The notes beneath the pieces are model-generated. The model did not search any database, had not been told where the DNA came from, and was given only the letters and a program-made list of their open reading frames with translations. From Rhizobium jaguaris (GTDB taxonomy: Bacteria > Pseudomonadota > Alphaproteobacteria > Rhizobiales > Rhizobiaceae), in assembly GCF_003627755.1 (NCBI RefSeq), contig NZ_CP032694.1, positions 2,843,501-2,907,500 of the forward strand: DNA of 64,000 nt. Reading direction: 5' to 3'. Within the stretch, counting starts at the first letter, position 1. The number at the start of each line of letters is the position of its first letter. Shown here piece by piece: positions 61,990 to 64,000 of the stretch. Made by a program: the position numbers and the translations under genes.

Positions 61990-62793
61990 ATGCTTTTCCG
62001 GATCATCTCCGTCACCACCGCCGTCGCCATGTTGACGGCAGCATCCCTCCCCGAAACCGGCCCGATGCCACAGCCCAAGCCAGATGGCGAGCAAAGTCAA
62101 CCGCTCGACGAACTGCCGATACCGACACCGAAACCAACCGTTCCGGAGGCCCAACCAACCATTCCGGAGACCGAACCGCCCGCCGGGGAAATGCAGGGAC
62201 CGCCCAGGCCGCCACTGACCGTTGCAACGGAATCGGACGAAGATCATCAAGCTTGCATTGGAAAGCTGAGCGCCATGGGCGCGGTGTTCAAGGACATTCC
62301 CCGCATCGATGACGGCAACGGCTGCGGCATCGACAAGCCGATTGCTCTTTCCGAACCTCTGCCCGGCATCAAATTGAAACCGGAGGGCACGATGCGATGC
62401 GAGGCCGCTCTAGCACTTGCCCACTGGATGAAGGAAAGCGTTATACCCGCCGCTGAGACGGCGCTGAAAGACAATGGTCAGATCACCGCGATCAACCAAG
62501 CCTCCACCTATGTCTGCCGCCTCCGCAACAACGCCGCCACCGGTAAGATCTCGGAACATGCCCGCGGCAATGCCGTGGACATCGCCAGCTTCACCTTTGA
62601 AAATGGCAAGACCGTCGCCATCGAGCCCCGCCACGAAGACCCGACGCTAACAGGCGCATTCCAGCGCACGGCCAGCGCCTCCGCCTGCCTCTATTTCACA
62701 ACCGTTCTCGACCCGGATAGCGACGCCGCGCACGAGACGCATTTCCATTTGGACGTGCTGAAGAGGAACGGCGAGTTCAGATATTGCCATTGA
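61990..62793 (+). CDS. Extensin-like family secreted protein
   Basis: Secreted protein (267 aa) with an N-terminal signal or anchor (MLFRIISVTTAVAMLTAASL), a proline/threonine/glutamate-rich linker (TPKPTVPEAQPTIPETEPP) and an extensin-like C-terminal domain. That domain includes CIGKLSAMGAVF, a GCGIDKPI turn, SEHARGNAVDIASFTF and HETHFHLDVLKRNG. The His/Asp pattern resembles a D-Ala-D-Ala metallopeptidase fold, so cell-wall action is possible. ATG 61990 preferred over GTG 61978. It diverges from hmuR. Confidence 0.88.
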   Translation: MLFRIISVTTAVAMLTAASLPETGPMPQPKPDGEQSQPLDELPIPTPKPTVPEAQPTIPETEPPAGEMQGPPRPPLTVATESDEDHQACIGKLSAMGAVFKDIPRIDDGNGCGIDKPIALSEPLPGIKLKPEGTMRCEAALALAHWMKESVIPAAETALKDNGQITAINQASTYVCRLRNNAATGKISEHARGNAVDIASFTFENGKTVAIEPRHEDPTLTGAFQRTASASACLYFTTVLDPDSDAAHETHFHLDVLKRNGEFRYCH

Positions 62794-62966
62794 ACATTAG
62801 GCCTCAGCTTGCTTATGAGAACTGCAGCTCACAATTGCGTGAGCGTTAATCCTCTGTACCTCCTGTAGTAACCATGATGGCCGAAAAGCGTTGCATCACC
62901 GGGCTTTTCGCGAAAACTGCGCTCATTGCGAAAGTGGAGGTCCCGAATGAGGGGCCGCAATTGCTA

Positions 62967-64000
62967 TGACCGAAAATATTGCATTGCCGCTTTGCCGGCA
63001 CAGTCTCGAAAGACCTGATGCGTTGGCGCTCTCCGTCAATGGAAGAGAGCTCAGCTATCGTGAGCTTGCGACCCTGTCGCGCCGTATTGCCAGTTGTCTG
63101 CAGACGGTGGCAAGAACCCGGCGTGTCGGCATTCTTGCTACCCGCAGCCTTGCCGCCTGCGCCGGAATTCTCGGCACCGCATGGTCCGGCAGCACCTATG
63201 TTCCGCTCAATCCTAGGCTTCCCCAGGCGCGGCTCGTTGATCTCTTTTCGACGCTGGATCTCGATGCACTGATCGTCGATGCCCGCGGCGCAGCGCTTCT
63301 GACGCCGGAGGTACTGGCCGCGGCACCCCGCACCGTCCTTGCCGGCGATGAGGGCATTCCTTCGGCGGATGGCACCAATATCAGATCGTTCTCGATGCTG
63401 GATGATCCAGGGCCTGACAAACCCGCTGATATCGCCGAGGATCATCTCGCCTATATCGAATTCACCTCCGGAACGACCGGCACTCCCAAAGGCGTCATGG
63501 TGCCGGTGAGTGCGGTCAACCATTACCTCAAGGTCATGCAGAATTGGTTCGGCCTCACACCGGACGACCGGGCGGCGGAAACCTGTGACATCACCTTCGA
63601 CCTCTCCGTCCACAACATGTTCCTGACGTGGCATGCCGGTGCTTCCCTGCATGTGATGAACCCTCTGCAGATGGTTGCCCCCGCCCGCTTCATTCGCGAT
63701 CGAGCGATCACGAGCTGGCTTTCCGTACCATCGATCATCGCCATGATGCGGCAGAACCGGACGCTGGAGGCCGATACGTTGCCGAGCCTGCGCCTATCCT
63801 TCTTCTGTGGCGAGCCGCTGCCGGCGGGCGCGGCCCGCGCCTGGGCGAAAGCGGCGCCGAATAGCCGGATAGAAAACATTTACGGCCCGACCGAGGCGAC
63901 GATCGCCTGCCTGCGGCAACCGGTCATCGAACCCATCGCCATAACGCCGAACCGCGAGATCGTAGCAATCGGCAGGGCTTATCCACGCATGGCGGCACGA
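62967..64000 (+). CDS. AMP-binding adenylate-forming enzyme, 3' truncated by window
   Basis: ATP-dependent acid-activating enzyme; the first 344 residues are seen and the frame runs off the right edge. ELSYRELATLSRRIA is a typical adenylation-domain start. The P-loop is EFTSGTTGTPKGVMVP (about residues 170-185), and NIYGPTEATIACL (about 308-320) is the A5 motif. Spacing and motif forms resemble amino acid activating A domains such as D-alanine-carrier-protein ligases or stand-alone NRPS A domains more than fatty acyl-CoA synthetases. Substrate cannot be assigned. Confidence 0.85.

Overview
The window reads as a chromosomal segment of an alphaproteobacterium of the Rhizobiaceae, most likely Rhizobium. 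The evidence is a fused trpE(G) behind a WWW-type trpL attenuator, separate petA-petB-petC genes, BluB, a heme receptor with TGA-N9-TCA iron operators, a Pho box in front of phoX, and rhizobial-looking intergenic palindromes. Genes are dense and GC-rich, coding is balanced between strands, and no tRNA, rRNA, insertion sequence, prophage or CRISPR array was seen.

Layout. 1-9 kb: a c-di-GMP turnover enzyme cut by the left edge with a periplasmic binding protein directly behind it, then pth, a GNAT enzyme, clpS, ychF, a DUF2157 membrane protein, two overlapping MaoC-like genes and apt. 8.7-11.5 kb: the cytochrome bc1 operon petABC on the minus strand. 12-18 kb: an endonuclease/phosphatase-fold protein, two paralogous ABC exporters with a HigB/HigA-type toxin-antitoxin pair between them, and trmL. 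18.5-24.2 kb: a GHSKG-containing putative hydrolase, a Na/Pi symporter, a VOC protein, hemF and small proteins. 24.2-34.2 kb: a minus operon DUF1285-NUDIX-cca diverging from a plus operon moxR-DUF58-BatA/DUF4159-amidotransferase-like-GNAT. 34.2-42.9 kb: phoX, acetyltransferase, glutathionyl-hydroquinone reductase, NUDIX, metallophosphoesterase, TPR protein and an ECF sigma/anti-sigma pair. 43.1-48.5 kb: a third ABC exporter, leuA with its leader peptide, and a BenE-type transporter. 48.7-53.7 kb: YciI protein, a frameshifted nucleotidyltransferase-fold gene behind striking nested palindromes, a clpP paralogue, a DUF2076 protein, queF and a CDF transporter. 54-64 kb: bluB, trpE(G), an ABC-F ATPase, a TonB heme-type receptor, an extensin-like protein and a truncated adenylate-forming enzyme.

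The most notable theme is RNA-level control by short upstream reading frames. trpL and a leucine-rich leaderless leuA leader fit classical attenuation. Similar short ORFs with good Shine-Dalgarno sites and hairpins precede two of three ABC exporters and the ABC-F gene, suggesting ribosome-sensing control of drug-efflux-type genes. A second theme is well-placed operators: a Pho box that shares bases with a neighbour's terminator, two iron operators at the heme receptor, and a four-copy 11-bp palindrome array with 20-41-20 bp spacing at 49.2 kb.
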